A DNA stretch of 6,383 nt from Rhodosalinus sp041685465. GTDB taxonomy: Bacteria; Pseudomonadota; Alphaproteobacteria; Rhodobacterales; Rhodobacteraceae. The stretch covers positions 1 to 6,383 of the forward strand of contig NZ_JAWLFS010000177.1 of NCBI RefSeq assembly GCF_041685465.1. Direction: 5' to 3'. Below the pieces are notes generated by a model that was not told the origin of the DNA, ran no database searches, and saw only the letters and a list, made by a program, of their open reading frames with translations. Of this stretch, positions 1 through 5,397 are shown one piece after another; the stretch's first letter is position 1, and the number at the start of each line of letters is the position of its first letter. Both the position numbers and the translations under genes were made by a program.

Positions 1-1138
1 GCGGTGTCAGCAGGCAGTCCGCGTGCAGCCGTTCGAAAAGCCCCGGCGCCCGATCGGCAAGCAGCGTGAGCGCGTCGGCATCGAGCACCGCGGGCCGCCC
101 CGAGGCGAGCGTCGCCGCCACGAGCCCGGCGCCCCGGCCGTCCACGCCGAGACCGGGGCCGAGGCAGAGCGCGCTCAGCCGCGGATCGTCGAGCGCCACC
201 TCGAGCGCAGCGGCCTCACCTATCTCGCGCAGCATCACCGCCGTGAGCTGCGCCGCGCATTCCGCCTGCGCCTCGGCCGGCGCACCCACCGTCACGAGGC
301 CCGCGCCCACGCGGAGCGCCGCCCGCGCGGCAAGGCGCGCGGCACCGGTCCGTCCCGCGCCGCCCGACAGCACGAGGGCATGGCCGTGCGTGTACTTGTG
401 CGCCGCCGTGCCGACCGGCTTGGCAAGGCCGCCGGGCGGTCCCGTCAGCCGCACGGCCGCGTCCGGCGCGGGCAGTCCGATTTCCACCGGCGCCACGGCG
501 CCGACATGGTTCGGCAGGTCCCCGGTGAACTGACCGAGCTTCATCGGCCGCACCGCGGCCACCAGATCGAAGCGCGCCGGGTTGTCCTGCCCCAGATGCG
601 CGCCGGAGTCGCTCGAGAACCAGCTCGGCATGTCCACCGCCACGAGCCGGCCGGCGGAGGCGTCGGCCGCGCGCCGCGCCGCGTCGAGCGCGTCGTGCAC
701 CACGTCCGGCACCGCGCGCGAAAGCCCCGTTCCGAAGATCGCGTCGATGAAGAGATCGGCGCGCGCCGCCGCGATGGCCTCCGGGTCCATCGGCTCGATC
801 GGGCCGAGCGCGCTCCAGCGGTCATGCGCGGCCTGCGCGTCGGCGGACATCTTTTCGCGCGTGCCCCAGTGCAGGACGCGCAGGTGCCAGCCCCGGCCGT
901 GAAGGAGGCGGGCGACCACGAAGCCGTCGCCGCCATTGTTGCCGGGCCCGCAGAGGACGACGGCGCGGTGCGGGCGCGCCGCGAGCGCCGGCCAACGGTC
1001 GAGGATCGCGCGCACGATGCCCGCGCCTGCGCGCGACATCAGCTCCCAGCCGGTCACGCGGCCCGAGTCGATCTCCCGCGCTTCCAGCGCGCGCATCTCC
1101 GCCGCCGTCACGAGCGGCTCGCCAGGGGTCTCTGCCAT
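1..1138 (-). CDS. nnr: Bifunctional NAD(P)H-hydrate epimerase / ADP-dependent NAD(P)H-hydrate dehydratase (partial, 3' end off window)
   Basis: Cytosolic metabolite-repair enzyme. The N-terminal YjeF_N domain epimerises R- and S-NAD(P)HX. The C-terminal ribokinase-like domain dehydrates S-NAD(P)HX back to NAD(P)H using ADP. Residues 1-379 are visible, and the reading frame runs off the left edge after LTP. The family is usually about 500 residues, so roughly a quarter is missing. Visible motifs are CGPGNNGGDGF at 63-73, DLFIDAIFGTGLSR at 128-141, VDMPS at 168-172 with the conserved Asp169, HKYTHGHALVLSGGAGRTG at 247-265 opening the dehydratase domain, CLGPGLG at 325-331 and LDADAL at 352-357. 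The ATG at 1138 is preceded by GAGG with a 6-base gap. One oddity is PSWFSSDSG at 171-179, where most relatives have Pro-Ser-Gly; the Gly is Trp here. It is divergent from glnB. The identity is very secure; the symbol follows E. coli use. Confidence 0.96.
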   Translation of the reverse strand, partial: MAETPGEPLVTAAEMRALEAREIDSGRVTGWELMSRAGAGIVRAILDRWPALAARPHRAVVLCGPGNNGGDGFVVARLLHGRGWHLRVLHWGTREKMSADAQAAHDRWSALGPIEPMDPEAIAAARADLFIDAIFGTGLSRAVPDVVHDALDAARRAADASAGRLVAVDMPSWFSSDSGAHLGQDNPARFDLVAAVRPMKLGQFTGDLPNHVGAVAPVEIGLPAPDAAVRLTGPPGGLAKPVGTAAHKYTHGHALVLSGGAGRTGAARLAARAALRVGAGLVTVGAPAEAQAECAAQLTAVMLREIGEAAALEVALDDPRLSALCLGPGLGVDGRGAGLVAATLASGRPAVLDADALTLLADRAPGLFERLHADCLLTP

Positions 1139-1151
1139 CCCGCACCTCGCG

Positions 1152-1170
1152 TCGCCTGTTTCAAAGGCGA
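1152..1170. repeat. Inverted repeat in the presumed nnr leader
   Basis: Arms TCGCCT (1152-1157) and AGGCGA (1165-1170) are perfect complements around a 7-base spacer, GTTTCAA. The repeat lies 14 bases upstream of the nnr start codon, just before its GAGG ribosome-binding site. It could be an operator or a small leader hairpin. There is no T-run, so it is not a terminator. A 6-bp arm is not rare in DNA this GC-rich, so its function is unproven. Confidence 0.35.
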
Positions 1171-1222
1171 TATGGGGCCGGGCGGCCGGTCCGGGCAAGT
1201 CCGGGCCGTGTTTTCGCAAACG

Positions 1223-1237
1223 GCACAAATTTTATGC
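1223..1237. promoter_or_regulatory. Candidate NtrC-binding site upstream of glnBA
   Basis: The 15-mer GCACAAATTTTATGC is a near-perfect palindrome: six of seven base pairs match around a central T. It fits the enteric NtrC pattern GCAC-N7-GTGC at seven of eight fixed positions. It sits in a short AT-rich island (about 1211-1250) inside otherwise very GC-rich DNA, 126 bases before the glnB start. A weaker match, GCCC-N7-CGCC (five of eight), lies at 1243-1257 with its centre exactly 20 bases away, about two helical turns. NtrC control of glnB is known in Rhodobacter capsulatus, including from RpoN-independent promoters. I see no good -24/-12 sigma-54 element here. The assignment is by pattern and context only. 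Confidence 0.5.
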
Positions 1238-1311
1238 GATACGCCCAAATCCGCGCCACGGCCTGCGCGCGCAACGCCCGGCGCGCGCGCGGTCGCCGCA
1301 ATTCGATTGAG

Positions 1312-1326
1312 CGCCCTTCGAGGGCG
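1312..1326 (+). repeat. Small hairpin in the glnB 5' leader
   Basis: CGCCCT (1312-1317), loop TCG, AGGGCG (1321-1326) forms a perfect 6-bp GC-rich stem 37 bases before the glnB start codon and 27 bases before the GGAGG. No T-run follows, so it is not an intrinsic terminator. It may affect leader stability or be a protein site, or it may be chance in GC-rich DNA. Confidence 0.35.
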
Positions 1327-1363
1327 TGGTCAGTCCCGGACGGACCGGAGCGAGGAGGCCGCC

Positions 1364-1702
1364 ATGAAAAAGATCGAAGCGATCATCAAGCCGTTCAAAC
1401 TCGACGAGGTGAAGGAGGCGCTGCAGGAGGTGGGCGTGCAGGGTCTCAGCGTGATCGAGGTGAAGGGCTTCGGCCGCCAGAAGGGCCACACCGAGCTCTA
1501 TCGCGGCGCCGAATACGTGGTGGACTTCCTCCCCAAGGTGAAGGTGGAGGTCGTGCTCGACGACGCGCAGGTGGACGCCGCCGTCGAGGCGATCGTCGCC
1601 GCCGCCAAGACCGAGAAGATCGGCGACGGCAAGATCTTCGTCAGCGCCGTCGAACAGGCCATCCGCATCCGCACCGGCGAATCCGGCTCGGACGCGCTCT
1701 GA
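1364..1702 (+). CDS. glnB: Nitrogen regulatory protein PII (GlnB)
   Basis: Small trimeric cytosolic signal protein that reads 2-oxoglutarate, ATP and ADP. In proteobacteria it is uridylylated by GlnD when nitrogen is short, and it controls the NtrB/NtrC system and the adenylyltransferase GlnE. It has 112 residues, exactly the usual family length. Visible are the start MKKIEAIIKPFKLDEVKEAL, the T-loop at about 37-55 with Tyr51 in YRGAEYVVDF (the uridylylation site), the B-loop KTEKIGDGKIF at 82-92 and the C-loop residues Arg101 and Arg103. The start is fixed by GGAGG at 1354-1358, five bases before ATG, and by the conserved N-terminus. It is first in an operon with glnA, 41 bases downstream. 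That linkage favours glnB over glnK, which normally sits with amtB. The candidate NtrC box upstream suggests nitrogen control. Confidence 0.98.
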   Translation: MKKIEAIIKPFKLDEVKEALQEVGVQGLSVIEVKGFGRQKGHTELYRGAEYVVDFLPKVKVEVVLDDAQVDAAVEAIVAAAKTEKIGDGKIFVSAVEQAIRIRTGESGSDAL

Positions 1703-1743
1703 GCCCCCGGAAGAGACCCCAGCAAGCGAAAGGGACGCAGGGA

Positions 1744-3150
1744 ATGAGCAAGGAATCGATTCTCAAGACGATCAAGGACGAGGAGGTGGCCTACGTCGAT
1801 CTCCGTTTCTCCGATCCGCGCGGCAAGGTGCACCACGTCACCGTCGTCGCCGACGAGGTGGACGAGGATTTCCTCGAGGAAGGCTTCATGTTCGATGGCT
1901 CCTCGATCAACGGCTGGAAGGGGATCGAGGCCTCCGACATGAACATGGAGATCGACCTCGACAGCGGCTACGTCGATCCCTTCTTCGCCGAAAAGACGCT
2001 GGCGCTGCACTGCTCGATCCGCGAGCCCGACACCGGCGAGCCCTACGAGCGCGACCCGCGCGGCACGGCCGAGAAGGCCGAGGCCTACCTGAAGTCCTCC
2101 GGCATCGGCGACACCGCCTTCTTCGGGCCGGAAGCGGAGTTCTTCCTCTTCGACGACGTGCGCTTCTCCTCGACGATCAACAAGGTCTCCTACGAGGTCG
2201 ATGCCCAGGACGGCTCCTGGAACACCGACACCGAGTACGAGATGGGCAACATGGGCCACCGCCCCGGCGTGAAGGGCGGCTACTTCCCGCTGCCGCCGCT
2301 CGACGACGGCCAGGACATCCGTTCCGAGATGATGTCCACGATGAAGCGCATCGGCATGGCGGTCGACAAGCACCACCACGAGGTGGCCTCCTGCCAGCAC
2401 GAGCTCGGCCTCATCTTCAACTCGCTCAAGAAGCAGGCGGACGAGCTTCAGAAGTACAAGTACGTCATCAAGAACGTCGCGCAGGCCTACGGCAAGACGG
2501 CGACCTTCATGCCGAAGCCGATCGCGGGTGACAATGGCACCGGCATGCACGTGAACATGTCGATCTGGAAGGACGGCAAGCCGCTCTTCGCGGGCGACAA
2601 GTATGCCGACCTCAGCCAGGAGGCGCTCTGGTTCATCGGCGGGCTGCTCAAGCACGCCAAGACGCTCAACGCCTTCACCAATCCCGGGACCAACTCCTAC
2701 AAGCGCCTGATCCCGGGCTTCGAGGCGCCGGTGCTGCGCGCCTACTCGGCGCGCAACCGCTCGGGCTGCATCCGCATCCCGTGGGCCGAAAGCCCGAAGG
2801 CCAAGCGCGTCGAGGCCCGCTTCCCCGACCCGTCGGCCAACCCCTACCTTGCCTTCGCAGCGCTTCTGATGGCCGGTCTCGACGGCATCAAGAACAAGAT
2901 CGATCCGGGCGAAGCGATGGACAAGAACCTCTACGATCTGCCGCCCGAGGAGCTGGAAGGTATCCCGACGGTCTGCGGCTCGCTGCGCGAGGCGATCGAC
3001 GCCCTCGTGGCCGACCACGACTTCCTGCTCGCGGGCGATGTCTTCACCAAGGATCAGATCGAGGGTTACGTCGAGCTGAAGATGGAAGAGATCGAGTACT
3101 ACGAGCACACGCCGCACCCGGTCGAGTTCCAGATGTACTACAGCTGCTGA
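1744..3150 (+). CDS. glnA: Glutamine synthetase, type I (GlnA)
   Basis: Makes glutamine from glutamate, ammonia and ATP as a cytosolic dodecamer; it is the main ammonium-assimilation enzyme. It is 468 residues long, full length for GSI-beta. The beta-grasp N-domain carries FDGSS with Asp51. The catalytic domain shows GPEAEFF with Glu130 and Glu132, HHHEVASCQHELGL with Glu213 and Glu220, NGTGMHVNMS with His269, NRSGCIRIP with Arg339, and RVEARFPDPSANPY with Glu357 and Arg359. Tyr397 in NLYDLPPEE is at the position adenylylated by GlnE in enteric GSI, so reversible adenylylation under PII/GlnE control is expected. The ATG at 1744 follows AAAGGGA (1729-1735) with an 8-base gap, and it begins the conserved MSKESILKTIK. 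It is co-transcribed with glnB and ends at a strong terminator. No key residue is missing. Confidence 0.99.
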   Translation: MSKESILKTIKDEEVAYVDLRFSDPRGKVHHVTVVADEVDEDFLEEGFMFDGSSINGWKGIEASDMNMEIDLDSGYVDPFFAEKTLALHCSIREPDTGEPYERDPRGTAEKAEAYLKSSGIGDTAFFGPEAEFFLFDDVRFSSTINKVSYEVDAQDGSWNTDTEYEMGNMGHRPGVKGGYFPLPPLDDGQDIRSEMMSTMKRIGMAVDKHHHEVASCQHELGLIFNSLKKQADELQKYKYVIKNVAQAYGKTATFMPKPIAGDNGTGMHVNMSIWKDGKPLFAGDKYADLSQEALWFIGGLLKHAKTLNAFTNPGTNSYKRLIPGFEAPVLRAYSARNRSGCIRIPWAESPKAKRVEARFPDPSANPYLAFAALLMAGLDGIKNKIDPGEAMDKNLYDLPPEELEGIPTVCGSLREAIDALVADHDFLLAGDVFTKDQIEGYVELKMEEIEYYEHTPHPVEFQMYYSC

Positions 3151-3170
3151 GCCACGCTCACGGCCGGACG

Positions 3171-3199
3171 AAGGGGCGCCCCGGCGGGCGCCCCTTTTT
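3171..3199 (+). terminator. Rho-independent terminator of glnBA
   Basis: An 11-bp perfect stem, AAGGGGCGCCC (3171-3181) pairing with GGGCGCCCCTT (3186-3196), has a CGGC loop and a run of five T ending at 3199. It begins 20 bases after the glnA stop. It is a textbook intrinsic terminator, so the genes downstream are unlikely to be simple read-through members of the glnBA operon. Confidence 0.95.
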
Positions 3200-3238
3200 C
3201 ATTTCACAACTCAAGATTGCCTGATCACAGCGACAAGC

Positions 3239-3263
3239 GCCCATTTTTGGGCACATTTGCCCC
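3239..3263. repeat. Two overlapping, helically phased inverted repeats upstream of the 250-residue gene
   Basis: The sequence reads GCCC-N6-GGGC-N6-GCCCC. The first repeat is GCCCA (3239-3243), TTTT, TGGGC (3248-3252). The second is GGGCA (3249-3253), CATT, TGCCC (3258-3262). Each is a perfect 14-base inverted repeat with a 4-base AT-rich centre. They share GGGC, and their centres are exactly 10 bases apart, one helical turn. The block lies in an AT-richer patch about 60-80 bases before the start codon at 3321. It could be a tandem operator or two mutually exclusive leader hairpins. There is no T-run after the second arm. I do not recognise the motif as belonging to a known regulator. Confidence 0.5.
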
Positions 3264-3320
3264 AAGATATCGCCGCAGAGCCGCGCTAGGCACAACCTTA
3301 ACGCGTTTCAGGAGGGTGAC

Positions 3321-4073
3321 ATGAACGCCGTGATCGAGATGCCCTGCCACTTTGCCGCGCTGCGCCTCGCGGAGCGGGCCGCGCCGGACCCGGTCGGCCT
3401 GACGGGCCGCATTGCCGGCTGGCTCGACGAGGCGGCGCAGACGGTGGAGGCCACGGGCGTGCTGCCCGACGGCGCACTCTGGCTGCGGACGCCGGACGCG
3501 ACGATCCGGCTCGCCGCGGACGGACAGGCACGTCTCGTGCTGCACGTCGCCGAACGTGCCCGGACCGAGGCCACCCATGCGGGCGAGGCGCTGCTCCTGC
3601 ATCTCGTCTATCGCCTTTCGGTTCGCCTCGCGCCGGAGCAGATCGAGTGGCAGACGGAGGAGAGCGTCGTGGACGCCAAGGACTTCGTCGCGCTCGCCCG
3701 GCGCGCGGCAGGCGGCGTCCGCCCCGCCCGTCCCGCGGCGCGTCGCGGCGCGCACCGCTGCGCACCGCGCCCGGTGGCCCGCGACGCGCGGGTCGACAGC
3801 GCGCTCGACCTGCGCCTGAGGCAGGCGCTGAACAGCGACACCGCGGAGGCCGACGAAACGCCGGACAGCATGCCGCGCCGCCTTGCCGCATGGGCGCTCT
3901 CGGGTGCCGCGGCGCTGATCTGGCTGCCTCTGGCACCGGTTCTTCTTGCGATCAATCTCCGCCACGGGCCGGATCTGCGTGTCTCGGCGCAGGCCTGCTC
4001 GGTGCTGGGGCTGTTCACCGCCCTCGACCATGTCGGCGCGTTCGGCGATGTCGCCGCAATGCTTCCGGTCTGA
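3321..4073 (+). CDS. Unrecognised protein with C-terminal hydrophobic hairpin domain (paralogue A)
   Basis: A 250-residue protein of no family I recognise. The ATG at 3321 has AGGAGGG just upstream (GGAGG 3311-3315, five-base gap). Residues 1-126 look like a compact alpha/beta domain: strands near LWLRT and ARLVLHV, a helix at about 87-104, then EQIEW and DF122. Residues 127-157 form an Ala/Arg/Pro-rich basic linker, and 158-183 are charged. Residues 187-213 are strongly hydrophobic and could cross the membrane. A short polar loop (RHGPDLR, 214-220) and a second hydrophobic stretch to the C-terminus at 250 follow. Residues 187-235 align without a gap to residues 238-286 of the gene at 4498-5397, with 19 identities in 49 positions, including W191, N212, G216, D218, R220, SA222-223, G230 and F232. 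There is no signal peptide. It probably has its own promoter, since the glnBA terminator lies in between. The gene is credible from its ribosome-binding site and shared domain; its function is unknown. Confidence 0.82.
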   Translation: MNAVIEMPCHFAALRLAERAAPDPVGLTGRIAGWLDEAAQTVEATGVLPDGALWLRTPDATIRLAADGQARLVLHVAERARTEATHAGEALLLHLVYRLSVRLAPEQIEWQTEESVVDAKDFVALARRAAGGVRPARPAARRGAHRCAPRPVARDARVDSALDLRLRQALNSDTAEADETPDSMPRRLAAWALSGAAALIWLPLAPVLLAINLRHGPDLRVSAQACSVLGLFTALDHVGAFGDVAAMLPV

Positions 4074-4094
4074 TCATGCGCGGATGCAGCCCCT

Positions 4095-4128
4095 CCGGCC
4101 CTGGGCCGGGCGGCCGTCCCCGGACGGC
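4095..4128 (+). repeat. Two adjacent GC-rich hairpins after the 250-residue gene
   Basis: CCGGCC (4095-4100), loop CTG, GGCCGG (4104-4109) is followed four bases later by GCCGTCC (4113-4119), spacer CC, GGACGGC (4122-4128). They begin 21 bases after the stop codon at 4073. No T-run follows, so they are not classical intrinsic terminators. They could protect the 3' end of the transcript or be a T-less terminator. Such stems also arise by chance in DNA of this composition. Confidence 0.35.
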
Positions 4129-4360
4129 AAGCCGGCGCCCCCTGTCCGGCGTTCCGTCCGGACCACACGGCACACTCCTGGACACATGCACGGCTGTCCC
4201 GGCAGCCACCCGCCCGCCCGCAACCCGGGCGTGTTCTCCTGGCGAGGTGCGCGACGCCGGTCCGCAGACCCCGGCGTCACTCCGCCGGCGCGACTCGCGG
4301 CCTCGGTCGGTACCGGTGGCGCTCGGGGCGCGGCAATTGACGGCCTCCGCACCGGTGTCA

Positions 4361-4374
4361 GGACACGTTTGTCC
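4361..4374. repeat. Perfect inverted repeat upstream of the 299-residue gene
   Basis: GGACA (4361-4365), CGTT, TGTCC (4370-4374) is a 14-base inverted repeat with 5-bp arms and a 4-base centre, the same geometry as the repeats before the first paralogue, although the arm sequence differs. It lies about 125 bases before the start at 4498. A role as an operator is possible but unsupported beyond symmetry. Confidence 0.3.
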
Positions 4375-4414
4375 GAACAGGCGCGACAATAGCCGGAAGA
4401 CCGCGGAATTGCCC

Positions 4415-4456
4415 CACTGTTTCGCGGAACCGGACACAGTTTCTCCCCGATTGACA
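4415..4456 (+). promoter_or_regulatory. Candidate control region of the 299-residue gene: direct repeat and TTGACA
   Basis: CACTGTTTC (4415-4423) recurs as CACAGTTTC (4435-4443), eight of nine bases identical at an exact 20-base offset, about two helical turns. A perfect -35-like TTGACA follows at 4451-4456. I do not see a good -10 hexamer at 16-18 bases, and that position would leave only a very short leader before the ATG at 4498. The -35 may be fortuitous, or the promoter may be activator-dependent. The whole stretch is AT-richer than its surroundings. Confidence 0.3.
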
Positions 4457-4497
4457 GCTACAACTTTCGGCAGAAGCGAGACGTATTGGAGGGGACG

Positions 4498-5397
4498 ATG
4501 AGCGGCGACGGGGTGATCTATCACGCAGTCCTGATCTTCAACGGGGACCGGCATTTCGACAACGCGTCGATGCGCCACGACATCGGGGCCGCCTATCGGG
4601 TGACGGGCGAGGGGACGCAAGGCATCGGCGCCTCGGACGATCTGCAGGCGGTGCACGGAACCACGGTCTGCACCCGTTTCGACGTCTTCGCGCCCGCCGA
4701 GCGGGGCGGCACGGTGCCAGCCGACGAAGTCGCCCCCGGCCTCGAGGTCTTCGCGGAGGCTTATCCCGATCTCGCGGCTCCGGCGGCGCTCGTCTCCATC
4801 CAGATCTTCGCGCTGACCCCGGCGGCGGACGAACCCCGCCTGTCGGCCGTGCTCGCTCAGGTGGTCGATCTGCTTGTCGCGCGGACCGACGCGGATTTCG
4901 TGCGGCTGCCCGGCCACGCGGGGTTGATGACGGGGGCGCGCTTCCGCTCGGAATTCCGTCTCGCGCAGAGTCACCTGCCCGAGACCGGTGCGACGGAAAA
5001 CGGTCCAGCGGACGCGCGTCGCGGATGCGCCTCGCGCAGGGAAGAGGCGCATGTCGCGGGGGCGAGGACGGGCATCGATGTCTTCCCGGACATCGACCTC
5101 GTCGCGCCCGAACTCGACCGGGCCTGGCAGCGGACACGCCCCGGCGGCGAGCTCTGCGACACCGCGCTGAAGGCAACGCGAGCGGGTGAGCCCATGCCCA
5201 TCGAGGCGCGGCTCGCCACCTGGACCGTCAATGCCTCCGTGGCGATTCTCGCGCCGCCGGTCGGCGCCTCACTCGCCGTCTACAACCTCATGCGGGGGGA
5301 GGATTTCAGGCTGAGCGCCCATGCGCTCGCCCTGACGGGGACCTTCCTCGCGCTCGGCGCGTCAGGCATGATGCCCAGTCTTGCCGGCCTCCTCTGA
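4498..5397 (+). CDS. Unrecognised protein with C-terminal hydrophobic hairpin domain (paralogue B)
   Basis: A 299-residue protein of no family I recognise. I chose ATG at 4498 because GGAGGGG (4488-4494) sits five bases upstream. An in-frame TTG at 4486 overlaps that site and is less likely. Residues 1-155 look like an alpha/beta domain: strand IYHAVLIFNG (7-16), then TTVCTRFDVFAP, LVSIQIFAL (98-106), a helix at about 113-129 and FVRL...RF149. Residues 156-232 are a polar, charged linker. Residues 241-264 are hydrophobic, followed by the loop MRGEDFR and a second hydrophobic stretch to the C-terminus at 299. Residues 238-286 match residues 187-235 of the protein at 3321-4073 (19 of 49 identical, no gap). 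The strand-helix-strand pattern before the linker also aligns without a gap (99-149 with 72-122), though with few identities. It has no signal peptide. Its last 36 bases overlap the end of the DUF3445 gene on the other strand. Two duplicated putative membrane-anchored proteins are the best reading; the function is unknown. Confidence 0.82.
   Translation: MSGDGVIYHAVLIFNGDRHFDNASMRHDIGAAYRVTGEGTQGIGASDDLQAVHGTTVCTRFDVFAPAERGGTVPADEVAPGLEVFAEAYPDLAAPAALVSIQIFALTPAADEPRLSAVLAQVVDLLVARTDADFVRLPGHAGLMTGARFRSEFRLAQSHLPETGATENGPADARRGCASRREEAHVAGARTGIDVFPDIDLVAPELDRAWQRTRPGGELCDTALKATRAGEPMPIEARLATWTVNASVAILAPPVGASLAVYNLMRGEDFRLSAHALALTGTFLALGASGMMPSLAGLL

Larger units (their letters stand above)
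4074..4497. other. 424-base non-coding spacer between the two paralogues
   Basis: I find no credible gene here. The open frames on both strands give Arg/Pro/Gly-rich translations without recognisable motifs or a convincing ribosome-binding site. The 5' part is very GC-rich with strong potential RNA hairpins (4095-4128). The 3' part is AT-richer and holds an inverted repeat (4361-4374), a 20-base-period direct repeat (4415-4443) and a TTGACA hexamer (4451-4456). It therefore looks like the 3' end region of the first gene followed by the control region of the second. An eroded remnant of a gene cannot be excluded. Confidence 0.6.

Noticed and set aside
1222..1237. Possible sigma-54 promoter (GGCAC...TGC) at the AT-rich island
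   Set aside because: The GG and GC elements are 12 bases apart instead of the required 10, so the spacing rules it out. The same bases fit an NtrC site much better.
23..1363. Plus-strand open frame leading in frame into glnB, as if PII had a 447-residue N-terminal extension
   Set aside because: It is antisense to nnr, rich in Arg/His/Ala, and glnB has its own ribosome-binding site and the exact 112-residue family length.
1234..1743. In-frame upstream extension of glnA by 170 codons
   Set aside because: It reads through glnB in another frame and gives Arg/Gly-rich nonsense. The ATG at 1744 matches the conserved GlnA N-terminus and has a ribosome-binding site.
1498..3117. Long open frame of 539 codons on the minus strand opposite glnA
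   Set aside because: It lies wholly inside the certain glnB-glnA genes. Its sequence is the Val/Leu/Arg/His-rich translation expected from reading GC-biased codons backwards, with no known motif.
3225..4031. 268-codon minus-strand frame across paralogue A
   Set aside because: Its composition is antisense-like (Arg/Ala/Pro), it ends at the region just after the terminator, and the plus-strand gene has an excellent ribosome-binding site and a paralogue.
4074..4352. 92-codon minus-strand frame in the spacer between the paralogues
   Set aside because: It starts with GTG without a clear ribosome-binding site and has Arg/Pro/Gly-rich composition and no motif.
4015..5052. 345-codon minus-strand frame spanning the spacer and paralogue B
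   Set aside because: Arg/Gly/Pro-rich with no recognisable motif. It crosses both the non-coding spacer and a better supported gene.
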